Shown here: one piece after another, positions 1 to 8,256 of the stretch
How positions within the stretch are numbered: position 1 is the stretch's first letter
Layout: every line of letters starts with the position of its first letter
Assembly (NCBI RefSeq): GCF_006352025.1
Contig: NZ_CP040936.1
Coordinates: 4,094,001 to 4,158,000 of the forward strand
DNA length: 64,000 bases
Direction: 5' to 3'
DNA from: Hymenobacter sp. DG01
GTDB lineage: Bacteria; Bacteroidota; Bacteroidia; Cytophagales; Hymenobacteraceae
Position numbers and translations under genes: made by a program
The notes under the pieces: model-generated
The model's input: only the letters and a program-made list of their open reading frames with translations
Databases searched by the model: none
Told to the model about the DNA's origin: nothing

Positions 1-2
1 CG

Positions 3-1499
3 GGCGTGACCCAGCGTAAGTCGTGGTACGATATCTGGGACTTTACGGTACGCGACGCGGTGGAGGAGAAGTCGGGCCGGCTGTACTCCCAGCACTGGTC
101 GTTTACGGCGGCTGGGGGCACCAACTCCCTGTCTTCCTCCTTTGCTCTCTACCCCCTCATCCCCAACCCGAACTTCAACAACAACAGCTTCTTCGTGAAG
201 CGGGTCAGCTACGCTGGTATTCAGCCGTTCGGGGTGATTCTGGTGGCCAACAGCGCCGGTACCACGGCGGCGGGCAACTTCAAGGCCAAGCGCAAAAGCC
301 AGCGCACCAACCTGGGCTATGCCGAGTACAAGCTCTTTGTCAATAATCCCGACCCGATCATCTATCCTACCTCCCCGCGGCCGGCCAACCCTACCGTTAC
401 CACCAGCTGCGCTAACGGCATCACCACCTTCACCCTGAAAGTAGATCAGGCTGGTTTTGGCGTGGTCTTTATTGACGGCGACCAGAACGGGCAGTACGAC
501 CGGACCAAGGACCGGGTGCTGGAAAACAACACCGTCATCGGCGACAACACCTTTAAGTGGGACGGCAAAACCGACAGCGGCGACCCCATGAGCCAGACTA
601 ACCTGAGCGTAACGTTTTCCAGCGGGGTCGGCCCCGTAAACTTTCCTATCTGGGACTGTGAGCAAGCACCTACCACGGGTATCTCGGTGCAGGATGTGCG
701 CCCCGGCAACCAGGGCGCCCAGGACTATATCTTCTGGAACGACTCATTGCTGGCGCCCAACTTTGCGGCTCCGCTCATCAACCCCATCGGGACCAACACC
801 GTGGCCACCAGCCACAAGTGGGGCACTAACCAGGGCGACGGCCGCCTGGTGAACTCCTATGCTGTAGGGCTGCTGGCCCGGGGCAATGCCATCCAGATTA
901 CCTACGACCCCTCCACGGCCTGCGCTACTACCCCCCCGATAGTGCTGCAACCCCTGCCTGTGGAGCTGGCGCACTTTGGGGCCGCCCTGCGCGGGCAGGC
1001 CGTGGCCGTGAACTGGGAAACTTCCTCGGAGCGCAACAGCGCCTACTTTACCGTGGAGCGCAGCCCCGATGCCCGCTCCTTCGAGCCGCTTGGGCGGGTA
1101 GCCGCTGCGGGCACCAGCACCACCACGCGCCGCTACAGCTTCACCGATACTGAGCCGCTCGCGGGCACAGCCTACTACCGCCTCCATCAGGTAGATATCA
1201 ACGGTACCCATACCTACAGCCCGGTGGTGCCCGTGCGCAATGGGGCCGCGCTACTTGGGGTGGTGTACCCCAACCCGGTTACCTCCGAGCTGAATATTCG
1301 TCTGCGCACGCCCGTGGCCGGCCCGGTTTCCCTGCGGATTCTCGATGCTACCGGCCGGGTGGTATGGCAGGAGCAGCGCCGGCTTGAGGCGCCCACCACT
1401 TTCCTGCGGGTAGCGGCGGCCCAGCTGCCGGCCGCCCGCTGGTACGTGTTGCAGGTGCAGAGCACCACGGCCCTGCTGGTGGAGCGCTTTCAGAAATAG
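3..1499 (+). CDS. Secreted protein with T9SS C-terminal sorting domain (5' partial)
   Basis: The reading frame is open from the window edge, so the N-terminus and any signal peptide lie outside; a GTG at 6 is probably internal. The first 240 or so residues are not recognisable. From about residue 315 a segment beginning LPVELAHFGA and running through NWETSSERNSAYFTVERS to YYRLHQVDINGTHTYS is the fibronectin-like module that often precedes type IX sorting domains in Bacteroidota. The last 75 residues (VVYPNPVTSELNIRL, LDATGRVV, ending VERFQK) are a type A sorting domain. The product is therefore expected to cross the outer membrane by the Por system and be anchored or released. The function of the main body is unknown. 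A strong terminator follows 24 bases after the stop. Confidence 0.8.
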   Translation, partial: GVTQRKSWYDIWDFTVRDAVEEKSGRLYSQHWSFTAAGGTNSLSSSFALYPLIPNPNFNNNSFFVKRVSYAGIQPFGVILVANSAGTTAAGNFKAKRKSQRTNLGYAEYKLFVNNPDPIIYPTSPRPANPTVTTSCANGITTFTLKVDQAGFGVVFIDGDQNGQYDRTKDRVLENNTVIGDNTFKWDGKTDSGDPMSQTNLSVTFSSGVGPVNFPIWDCEQAPTTGISVQDVRPGNQGAQDYIFWNDSLLAPNFAAPLINPIGTNTVATSHKWGTNQGDGRLVNSYAVGLLARGNAIQITYDPSTACATTPPIVLQPLPVELAHFGAALRGQAVAVNWETSSERNSAYFTVERSPDARSFEPLGRVAAAGTSTTTRRYSFTDTEPLAGTAYYRLHQVDINGTHTYSPVVPVRNGAALLGVVYPNPVTSELNIRLRTPVAGPVSLRILDATGRVVWQEQRRLEAPTTFLRVAAAQLPAARWYVLQVQSTTALLVERFQK

Positions 1500-1522
1500 C
1501 TACCCTACCCCCTGTAAAGCAC

Positions 1523-1560
1523 AAAGCCGCTCCTGGTACCAGGAGCGGCTTTGTTTTTGT
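1523..1560 (+). terminator. Rho-independent terminator of the sorting-domain gene
   Basis: A perfect 30-nt palindrome (1523-1552, AAAGCCGCTCCTGG around GTACC) is followed by GTTTTTGT. It lies just behind the stop codon at 1499. Confidence 0.8.
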
Positions 1561-1630
1561 CGGCTGTGGGCAACGGGCGGGCCGCGCTCAGGCTGCGTGA
1601 CTTGCCTTTACCACGCAGGTGGCCCGCACG

Positions 1631-1660
1631 AAAAAGGCCCACCCGGGTAGGGTGGGCCTT
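1631..1660 (-). terminator. Terminator of the M43 protease gene
   Basis: On the minus strand the stem AAGGCCCACCC/GGGTGGGCCTT is followed by a T run (A run at 1631-1635 on the plus strand). It lies 27 nt downstream of the minus-strand stop at 1687. Confidence 0.75.
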
Positions 1661-1686
1661 CGCATAGCTCAGAGGGGAGAGGTTGC

Positions 1687-3396
1687 CTATTGCTTAATGA
1701 AGCGCTGATGGGTTACCTGCTGCCCGTCGGCAATGCGCAGGGTGTACACGCCCCGGGCCAGCTGCCCGATGTTGAGCAGGTTGCCATCGAAGCTTATCTG
1801 CTTCATTTCGGCCCCGCGCACATCAAACACCTTCACTGACACGGCAGCGGGGCTGATGGCCGCCGGAATTTCCAGGTTAAGCACATCGGAGGCCGGGTTC
1901 GGGAAGATGCGGTAGCCGGCTGCCTCGGCCGTTTCGCCGGCCTGGCGGGCCGTACCGCCCGAAATCGTGAGGCTGTAGTCTTCGGTTTCGCCGTAGCTGT
2001 AGCTGTTGCAGCTGGTAGTGGCCGAGGCGTCACTCATGACGATGCGTAGGCGGGTTTTGCCGGTTTGGGCCGTAGCGGGCACCGTAAACGTGCTGGTCAG
2101 GGTGCTGGCCGAGGAACTGCTGCGGCTGGCTACCAGCTCGCCCGAGTCCGTGAAGTCGCCGTCCTGGTTGTAGTCGATGTACACCTTCCAGTACTCCGTG
2201 TAAGCCGAGGAAGCGTAGCCGGCGGAATAGCTGATGGTTTGCGTGCTGCCGGCCGTTACCGTAGTGCCCAGGGCCGTGCCATCGTAGTAGCCCGCGTTAG
2301 CCCCGGAGGTGCGATTGATAGAGCCCAGCTGCACCAGGTCTATCCACTCGTACGAGGTGCTGCTGCCCTTGGAGGCGCAGTAGGTGGGCGTGGTGGGGGT
2401 AGGGGTAGTGCCGCCGGGGGCGGTTGCGCCGTTAGAGGAAACCAGGGAGGCGCGAGCCCCGCCGGTGGCAAACAGAGCGTTCATGCGGGTCGATTGCCCG
2501 GTGGAGAACATGTACATGCAGGCATCATCCACGTAGTCCATGTAGTTCATGAACATGTCGCCGTTCGGGCCGTTGGTGCAGGTCACCTTCGGGAAGGAGG
2601 GGCAGCCGTAGTTGCTGGTTTGCTGGGTAGGCGTGTCCGCTACCAGGTCGTTGCCGCAGCTGGCGTCGCCCCAGATGTGGCGCAGGTTCAGCCAGTGGCC
2701 TACCTCGTGGGTGGCGGTGCGGCCCAGGTTGAAGGGCGCCGATGAGGAGCCGCCCCGCCCGAACGCCGAGGTCAGGATTACTACCCCGTCGGTGCTGGCC
2801 GGGCCGCCGGGAAACTGCGCGTAGCCCAGCACCCCGCCCGAGAGGTTGCACACCCATAGGTTCAGGTATTTGCCCGAGTCCCAGGCGTCGAGGCCACCGG
2901 TGCTGGCCTTCTTCATGGCATCATCGGTGCCCCAGCTGGTTTTGGTGGTCGATTTGCGCTCGATGCCGGTGGTAGCCGCGCCCGAGGGGGTGCGCTTAGC
3001 CAGCACGAACTGCAGGTTGGGGTCAGCCGCCAGACCGGCAAAGGCCGCCGGAGTCTTGCTAACGTCGGCGTTGGTTTTGCTGAAGTCCTCGTTCAGCACG
3101 TCCAGCTGCGACTGAATCTGGGCGTCGGAAATGTTCTGGGCTGTGGTGTTGTACAGCACGTGCACCACTACCGGAATGGTAATGGCGGCTGTGGCGCGCC
3201 GGGCCAGGGACCGGCTGGCAAACTCCTGAGTCTGGCCCTCAATGCCAGCCAGGCGCTGGGCTAGGCCCGGGTCGGCGGCCAGCTGAGCAGCCAGGTTTTC
3301 CATGGTGGCGCACTGGCGCACCGTCTGGGCTTCGGTCGTAAGCGAGGCACCCAGCCCAAGGCAGGCCAGGGCCATTGCGTAAATGGTTTTTTTCAT
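1687..3396 (-). CDS. Secreted M43 (cytophagalysin-type) zinc metalloprotease, T9SS sorted
   Basis: 569 residues. A signal peptide ([16 protein letters not shown]...TEAQ) is followed by a pappalysin/cytophagalysin catalytic domain: the zinc motif [11 protein letters not shown] (H230, H234, H240; E231 catalytic) and a Met-turn region around [16 protein letters not shown] Pro/Thr-rich linker ([11 protein letters not shown]) leads to a GEVED domain ([17 protein letters not shown] ... [10 protein letters not shown]) and then a type A Por sorting domain ([23 protein letters not shown], ending RFIKQ). It is expected to be exported, sorted through type IX secretion and to degrade extracellular protein; the substrate cannot be told. 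The start codon is fixed by the signal peptide. Confidence 0.93.
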   Translation of the reverse strand: MKKTIYAMALACLGLGASLTTEAQTVRQCATMENLAAQLAADPGLAQRLAGIEGQTQEFASRSLARRATAAITIPVVVHVLYNTTAQNISDAQIQSQLDVLNEDFSKTNADVSKTPAAFAGLAADPNLQFVLAKRTPSGAATTGIERKSTTKTSWGTDDAMKKASTGGLDAWDSGKYLNLWVCNLSGGVLGYAQFPGGPASTDGVVILTSAFGRGGSSSAPFNLGRTATHEVGHWLNLRHIWGDASCGNDLVADTPTQQTSNYGCPSFPKVTCTNGPNGDMFMNYMDYVDDACMYMFSTGQSTRMNALFATGGARASLVSSNGATAPGGTTPTPTTPTYCASKGSSTSYEWIDLVQLGSINRTSGANAGYYDGTALGTTVTAGSTQTISYSAGYASSAYTEYWKVYIDYNQDGDFTDSGELVASRSSSSASTLTSTFTVPATAQTGKTRLRIVMSDASATTSCNSYSYGETEDYSLTISGGTARQAGETAEAAGYRIFPNPASDVLNLEIPAAISPAAVSVKVFDVRGAEMKQISFDGNLLNIGQLARGVYTLRIADGQQVTHQRFIKQ

Positions 3397-3750
3397 AGAC
3401 TGTGTTTTGGTTGTGGTGAAAAAGGGCGTGGGAGAGAGAACGGAAAAACAGGCGTGTGGTTGTGAGAAAAGGAGCGAAGCTTCGAAATTATTGAAAATAT
3501 TTCAATGTATAGCCTGGTTATTAACGAAACTGTATAAGATTGACAAAGCTCGGTTTTCCCGTTTTCAATCGGCTTCCCTGATAAGTGCAAAGTGGTGGCC
3601 CTAATGGTAAAGCCCAGATCTGCAACTTTCTAGGCATGCCAAACAGGCGCTCCATGGCTGCCGTCGCCCGATACTTCCCAGAATGAGCTACCCGGAAAGC
3701 AGAACCGTAGCGGGGTAGGGCTGGCCGCCGACTACGTGCCCGCCCGGCAC
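3397..3750. other. Intergenic region upstream of the M43 protease
   Basis: No convincing gene. About 3480-3560 is AT-rich against its surroundings and probably holds the protease promoter, but no exact TAnnTTTG element is seen on the minus strand. Confidence 0.4.
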
Positions 3751-3783
3751 AAAAAAACGCCCGACCACAGGGGCCGGGCGTTG
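3751..3783 (-). terminator. Terminator of hflX
   Basis: On the minus strand the stem AACGCCCGGCC...GGGCGTT is followed by seven T (A run 3751-3757 on the plus strand), 25 nt after the hflX stop. Confidence 0.8.
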
Positions 3784-3807
3784 AAAAGCCACGCACAGGG
3801 AAACGCA

Positions 3808-5148
3808 TTAGGCTTCCTGGTCGTCGGGCTGCACGGGATGTACGGAGGGGTAGCGCGTCTGATACAGCGCCGATACGTTGCGCACGAGCAGGGCCCGCAG
3901 CTCATCAATATTCTCGCGCTCCTGCGCCGAAATAAAGATAACCGGGTCGTGGAGCTTGGCCATGTAGGTTGCTTTCAGCTGCTCCAGGGTGGGGCGGGGG
4001 GCCGGGCCATCCTCGTCGTCGGTGTTCATTTCCTCGAAGCCGCCGTGGTGCTCTACGGCCGGCTCCTGGGTGTACTGGTCAATCTTGTTGAACACCAGCA
4101 GCATGGGCTTGTCGGCGGCCTCAATATCCTTGAGGGTTTCGTTTACTACCGCAATCTGCTCCTCGAAGGTGGGGTGGGAAATGTCCACTACGTGCACCAG
4201 CAAATCAGCTTCCCGAATCTCATCGAGGGTGCTCTTGAAGCTCTCAATCAGGCGGGTGGGCAGCTTCCGGATAAACCCTACCGTGTCGGAGAGCAGGAAG
4301 GGCATGGTGTCGAGCACTACTTTGCGCACGGTGGAGTCCACGGTGGCGAAGAGCTTGTTTTCGGCAAACACCTCGGCCCGGCTCAGCAGGTTCATGATGG
4401 TGCTTTTGCCTACGTTGGTGTAGCCCACCAGGGCCACGCGCACCACGCCAGTGCGGGTTTTGCGCTGGGTGTGGCTTTGCTTGTCCAGCTCCTTGAGGCG
4501 GTCTTTCAGGAAGTCTATTCGCTCCCGCACCACGCGCCGGTCCGTCTCGATTTCGGTTTCCCCCGGTCCGCGTTGGCTTACGCCACCACCGCGCTGCTTG
4601 TCCAAGTGAGTCCAGAGGCCGGTGAGGCGGGGCAGCAGGTACTGGTACTGGGCCAGCTCTACCTGGGTGCGGGCCGTGGCCGACTTCGCCCGGCTGGCGA
4701 AAATATCAATAATGAGCAGGCTGCGGTCCACGATTTTGACCTTCAGCTCGGCCTCTAGATTGCGCAGCTGGGAAGGCGAAAGGTCGTCGTCGAAGATGAC
4801 CATGCTGGCCCCGGAGTGCTGCACGTAGGCCTTGATTTCTTCGAGCTTGCCCTCGCCCACAAACGTGCGGATGTCGGGCTTGTCGAGGCGCTGCACGAAG
4901 CGTTTGGTAACGGTGGCGCCGGCGGTTTCGGCCAGGAAGGCCAGCTCATCGAGGTACTCCTGGGTGCGGGCGTCGGCCTGGCGCTTGTCGGGCACGGCCA
5001 CCAGCACGGCGGTTTCGGCCTCGGGGGCGGTTTCGAAGGTGGCGTCTTTGTTGCCCTGGGCCAGAATGCGGCCGGCCCGGCCCTTCACGGTATCGAAGGA
5101 GCCGTGGTGGCGGGTGCTGTTCTGGCGGCGTTTAGATTCTTTGGCCAT
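3808..5148 (-). CDS. hflX: GTPase HflX (ribosome-splitting factor)
   Basis: 446 residues, normal for the family. The N-terminal HflX domain (to about residue 185) contains the glycine-rich signature QRGGGVSQRGPGETEIETDR before the GTPase domain. The G domain shows G1 GYTNVGKST, G3 DTVG and G4 NKID. Known HflX proteins bind the 50S subunit and split stalled 70S ribosomes, mostly under heat stress, in the cytoplasm. The C-terminal tail is acidic (MNTDDEDGPAPRP) and variable. The ATG is preceded by TACCTTTT (minus strand, 5156-5163), one base off the Bacteroidota -7 element. The gene lies 50 nt downstream of the cytochrome gene on the same strand. Confidence 0.95.
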   Translation of the reverse strand: MAKESKRRQNSTRHHGSFDTVKGRAGRILAQGNKDATFETAPEAETAVLVAVPDKRQADARTQEYLDELAFLAETAGATVTKRFVQRLDKPDIRTFVGEGKLEEIKAYVQHSGASMVIFDDDLSPSQLRNLEAELKVKIVDRSLLIIDIFASRAKSATARTQVELAQYQYLLPRLTGLWTHLDKQRGGGVSQRGPGETEIETDRRVVRERIDFLKDRLKELDKQSHTQRKTRTGVVRVALVGYTNVGKSTIMNLLSRAEVFAENKLFATVDSTVRKVVLDTMPFLLSDTVGFIRKLPTRLIESFKSTLDEIREADLLVHVVDISHPTFEEQIAVVNETLKDIEAADKPMLLVFNKIDQYTQEPAVEHHGGFEEMNTDDEDGPAPRPTLEQLKATYMAKLHDPVIFISAQERENIDELRALLVRNVSALYQTRYPSVHPVQPDDQEA

Positions 5149-5198
5149 ATTTTAGAAAAGGTAAGGGGCCGGGGAGAGCGGCGCGGGTAGGGGCAAGG

Positions 5199-5975
5199 TT
5201 AGCGCAGGGTAAGGGAGTATTCCGCCACCTGCCGGATCTGCTCTTCGGTGAGTTGGTCTTCGAAGCCGGGCATCTTGCCCAGGCCGTTGGTTACCATGTA
5301 CACGCGCCCAACGGTATTCAGGTTGCTTTTGGTCAGGTCGTGGGCGCCATTGAGGCCCAGCTTGCCGTCGGGGCCGTGGCACACGGCGCAGCGCTGCCCG
5401 AACAGGACTTTACCGGCCACCAGCGCCTCGGCTGGCTCGGAGACTTCGGAGGCTGCGGCCAGGGTAGCAGCCTCCGCGTTGGAAAGGCCGGGGGCGGCGT
5501 GGGCCGCCGTGTCAACGGGGGCGGCGGCCTCCGGGGTGGCCGTGGCCTCGGCCAGGCCCGGGCTGCTGGCGTAGGTAGTGCTGGTTGCGCCGTTTGGCAC
5601 GGCGGGCTTTTGCAGGGCCAGGGAGCCGGTTTCCGATACGCCGTACACGTACACAAACCCCAGCAGCGTCAGGACCACGCCCGGCTTCTGCTGGCGGCGC
5701 ATGGCCGCAATAGCCAGGGGCAGCAGCACCAGCACCAGGCCCAGCTTCACCCACACCCAGCCCGGCACGCTCCCGGGCAGGGTAGCCAGCAACGCCCCAC
5801 CCGAGGCCAGAATCAGCAGGCCCAGGCCCGAGTCCACGATGCGGGTGCGGGCCCGCAGAGCGCGCAGCGTGTCGAGGCGGCCCGCCAGCAGCAGCCCCGC
5901 TTTCAGCAGGTAAAACAGCAGAAACACCAGCACCACCACCAGGTGCAGGCGCAGGAAAAAAGGAAAAGCAGCCAT
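5199..5975 (-). CDS. Membrane-anchored cytochrome c domain protein
   Basis: 258 residues from the ATG at 5975; an upstream in-frame ATG at 6044 would put a non-hydrophobic tail in front and lies beyond a consensus promoter, so it was rejected. The N-terminal 125 residues hold about four hydrophobic helices (FLRLHLVVVLVFLLFYLLKA; LGLLILASGGALLATL; WVKLGLVLVLLPLAIAA; VVLTLLGFVYVYGV), resembling SirB/YtpI-like membrane proteins. An Ala/Pro/Thr linker follows, then a c-type haem domain with CAVCH and a downstream MPGF, where Met is the likely sixth ligand. It probably carries electrons at the periplasmic face of the inner membrane; the partner is unknown. Confidence 0.82.
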   Translation of the reverse strand: MAAFPFFLRLHLVVVLVFLLFYLLKAGLLLAGRLDTLRALRARTRIVDSGLGLLILASGGALLATLPGSVPGWVWVKLGLVLVLLPLAIAAMRRQQKPGVVLTLLGFVYVYGVSETGSLALQKPAVPNGATSTTYASSPGLAEATATPEAAAPVDTAAHAAPGLSNAEAATLAAASEVSEPAEALVAGKVLFGQRCAVCHGPDGKLGLNGAHDLTKSNLNTVGRVYMVTNGLGKMPGFEDQLTEEQIRQVAEYSLTLR

Positions 5976-5982
5976 AGAGGGG

Positions 5983-5990
5983 CAAAGATA
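5983..5990 (-). promoter_or_regulatory. Bacteroidota -7 element for the cytochrome gene
   Basis: TATCTTTG on the minus strand, an exact TAnnTTTG, 7 nt before the ATG at 5975. The transcript would have almost no leader. It supports the chosen start. Confidence 0.6.
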
Positions 5991-6084
5991 GGGGCTGCCG
6001 GGCAGGCACGAGGGGTTAGGCCGCTGGTGGGGGGTAGGGGGCACCGCTTATTCGCTGCTATACAACTCTGCTGCTCCGGCCCCG

Positions 6085-6092
6085 TACCTTTG
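6085..6092 (+). promoter_or_regulatory. Bacteroidota -7 element for the glycosyltransferase gene
   Basis: TACCTTTG, an exact TAnnTTTG, 30 nt before the ATG at 6123, in the divergent region with the cytochrome gene. Confidence 0.6.
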
Positions 6093-6122
6093 CACTCTTT
6101 TCCGCTCCCTCATACCCCTGGA

Positions 6123-7253
6123 ATGCGCGTTGCCATCGTTATTAATACCAGCTGGAACATCTGGAACTTCCGGCGCAGCCTGGTGCAGGCCCTGCAGGCC
6201 GCCGGCCACGAGGTGCTGGCCATAGCTCCCCCCGACGATTACTCGGCCCGCCTGGAAACCGAGCTGGGTTGCCGCTTCGTGCCCATTCTGATGGAAAACA
6301 AGGGCACCAACCCCGTGAAAGATGCCCAGCTCACGCGCCGCTTCTACCGCCTCTACCGCCGCGAGCGGCCCGATGTGGTACTGCACTACACCATCAAGCC
6401 CAACATCTACGGCACCATAGCCGCCCGGCTGGCCGGCATCCCCAGCGTCAACAATGTGTCGGGCCTGGGCACGGTGTTTATCGTGAAGAACTTCGTGAGC
6501 CGGGTGGCCCTGGGTCTCTACCGCTTCGCGTTCAAATTTCCGAAGCGGGTGTTTTTCCAGAACGACGATGACCGCCAGCTGTTTCTGGAGCACGGCCTGG
6601 TGGAGAAGCGCATCACCGACGTGCTGCCCGGCTCCGGCATTGATACCCACCGCTTCCGGCCCGCCCCCACGTTCGAGCGCCACGAGCCGTTTACCTTCCT
6701 CATGATTGCCCGCGTGCTCTACGAGAAGGGCGTAGAAGAATACTTTGAGGCAGCCCGGCGGGTGCGCGAGGCCGCACCCGGCACCCGCGTGCAGCTGCTT
6801 GGGGGTATTGATGAAAGCGGGGGGGTAGGCGTGAAGCGGGCTGTGTTTGAGCAGTGGCTGCAGGCCGGCCACGTCGAGTACCTGGGCACCTCCGACGACG
6901 TAGCAGCCCACATCCGGCAGGCCGACTGCGTGGTGCTGCCTTCCTACCGCGAGGGCACGCCCAAAACCCTGCTCGAAGCCGCCGCCATGGGCAAGCCCAT
7001 TGTAACCACCGATGTGCCCGGCTGCCGCGAAACTGTGGTTGACGGCCAGAACGGCCTGCTCTGTGAGGTGCGCAACGCTCCTGACCTGGCCGACAAAATG
7101 CTGCGGGTGCTGCGCCTGCCCGCTCCCGAGCTGGAGCAGATGGGCCGCGCCGGCCGCCGCCTGGCCGAGCAGAAGTTCGACGAGCGCATCGTGCTGAACA
7201 AATACCTGCAGGTGGTGCAGGAAGTAACCGCCGCCCGCTCAAAACGCTCGTAA
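6123..7253 (+). CDS. Glycosyltransferase family 4 (GT-B fold)
   Basis: 376 residues starting MRVAIVINTSWNIWNFRRSL; the frame is open far upstream but the family N-terminus and the promoter at 6085 fix this ATG. The N-terminal Rossmann domain binds the acceptor side. The C-terminal half has the GT4 features ARVLYEKGVEEYFEAA and the donor-binding PSYREGTPKTLLEAAAMGKP followed by TTDVPGCRETV. It resembles the WbuB/PglA-type enzymes that add a hexosamine to a lipid-linked sugar during O-antigen, capsule or glycan assembly. The next gene, 49 nt downstream, is rfbC, which supports surface polysaccharide synthesis. The precise sugar is not predictable. Confidence 0.9.
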   Translation: MRVAIVINTSWNIWNFRRSLVQALQAAGHEVLAIAPPDDYSARLETELGCRFVPILMENKGTNPVKDAQLTRRFYRLYRRERPDVVLHYTIKPNIYGTIAARLAGIPSVNNVSGLGTVFIVKNFVSRVALGLYRFAFKFPKRVFFQNDDDRQLFLEHGLVEKRITDVLPGSGIDTHRFRPAPTFERHEPFTFLMIARVLYEKGVEEYFEAARRVREAAPGTRVQLLGGIDESGGVGVKRAVFEQWLQAGHVEYLGTSDDVAAHIRQADCVVLPSYREGTPKTLLEAAAMGKPIVTTDVPGCRETVVDGQNGLLCEVRNAPDLADKMLRVLRLPAPELEQMGRAGRRLAEQKFDERIVLNKYLQVVQEVTAARSKRS

Positions 7254-7302
7254 TTCTGGCTAATTTGCGCCGGCTGCGGGCATCATCATTAAGTAAGACT
7301 AC

Positions 7303-7845
7303 ATGGAGTTTAAGTACTTTGCTATTCAGGGAGTGGTAGAAATCCAGCCCCGGGTGTTCGGCGATGCCCGCGGGGCCTTCTTCGAGTCCTTCAGCGCCCA
7401 GAAAATGACCGAGGCCGGCATTATCGGCGAATGGGTGCAGGACAACCAGTCGCGCTCCGATCGGGGCGTGGTGCGCGGCCTGCACTTTCAGAAGCCGCCC
7501 TTCACCCAGGCCAAGCTCGTGCGCGTGGCCCAGGGTCGCGCCCTCGATGTAATTGTGGACATCCGCAAGGATTCGCCTACCTACGGCCAGCACCTGATGG
7601 TAGAGCTGGACTCGGAGCGCTACAACATGCTGTACGTGCCGCCCGGGTTTGCCCACGGCTTCACGGCCCTCGAAGACAACACGCTCTTCCTCTACAAGTG
7701 CACCAACTACTACGCGCCCCAGTCGGAGGGCGGCCTGCTCTGGAACGACCCCGCTCTGGGCATTCAGTGGGGGGTAGAAAACCCCACTGTGTCGGCCAAA
7801 GACCAGATCCTGCCTACCCTCGCGGAGCTGGACAGCCCTTTCTAG
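7303..7845 (+). CDS. rfbC: dTDP-4-dehydrorhamnose 3,5-epimerase
   Basis: 180 residues, full length for RmlC. The cupin core shows VVRGLHFQKPPFTQAKLVRV with the catalytic His region, then YVPPGFAHGF and the later YYAPQSEGGLLWNDPALGI signature. It converts dTDP-4-keto-6-deoxyglucose to dTDP-4-keto-rhamnose in the dTDP-L-rhamnose pathway. rfbA, rfbB and rfbD are not in this window. A TAATTTG just after the glycosyltransferase stop is one base short of the -7 consensus, so the gene may also have its own promoter. It converges with murF across a large inverted repeat. Confidence 0.95.
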   Translation: MEFKYFAIQGVVEIQPRVFGDARGAFFESFSAQKMTEAGIIGEWVQDNQSRSDRGVVRGLHFQKPPFTQAKLVRVAQGRALDVIVDIRKDSPTYGQHLMVELDSERYNMLYVPPGFAHGFTALEDNTLFLYKCTNYYAPQSEGGLLWNDPALGIQWGVENPTVSAKDQILPTLAELDSPF

Positions 7846-7847
7846 GT

Positions 7848-8254
7848 GGTGATGAGGTAAATAGTGAGAGGTGAGAGGTGACTGGCGGCAGACTTCTGGC
7901 CTGCGGCCAGGCGTCTGCCCGCCGGGAAATGGGGCAAGTCTCCTGACTTGCAGCCGCCGCAGGCGGCCACCTCGCTCTTGCGCCGCTTGGGCCACCTGAG
8001 CGGCCTGGGTACATCCGGGCCGTAGCATCCCTGAAAAAGAAAGCCCGTGCAGCAGTGTTGCACGGGCTTTCTTTCTTGGGAAGGATGGGTGGGGTAGCAG
8101 TTCAAAGACTCCCGAATGGCGCAGGCGCGAGGTGGCCGCCTGCGGCGGCCGCAAGTCAGGAGACTTGCCCCATTTCCCGGCGGGCAGACGCCTGGCCGCA
8201 GGCCAGAAGTCTGCCGCCAGTCACCTCTCACCTCTCACTATTTACCTCATCACC
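7848..8254. repeat. Long inverted repeat with 128-bp arms between rfbC and murF
   Basis: 7848-7975 is the reverse complement of 8127-8254 with a single mismatch (at 7952). The arms begin GGTGATGAGGTAAATAGTG and contain smaller internal palindromes (GCAAGTCTCCTGACTTGC; CAGACTTCTGGCC...). The 151-bp centre holds a terminator-like hairpin. There is no open reading frame that looks real. It fills the whole gap between the two convergent genes, ending 2 nt from the murF stop. Confidence 0.9.
8036..8076. terminator. Bidirectional terminator inside the inverted repeat
   Basis: Stem GAAAGCCCGTGC (8039-8050) pairs with GCACGGGCTTTC (8060-8071), flanked by an A run on the left and TTTCTT on the right. 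It can end both rfbC and murF transcripts. Confidence 0.75.
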
Positions 8255-8256
8255 TC

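Noticed and set aside
5253..6122. 290-residue open extension ahead of the glycosyltransferase
   Set aside because: Gln/His-rich low-complexity translation that is antisense to the cytochrome gene; the family N-terminus and promoter lie later.
7848..8254. Insertion sequence between rfbC and murF
   Set aside because: No transposase frame and no visible target duplication; described as an inverted repeat only.
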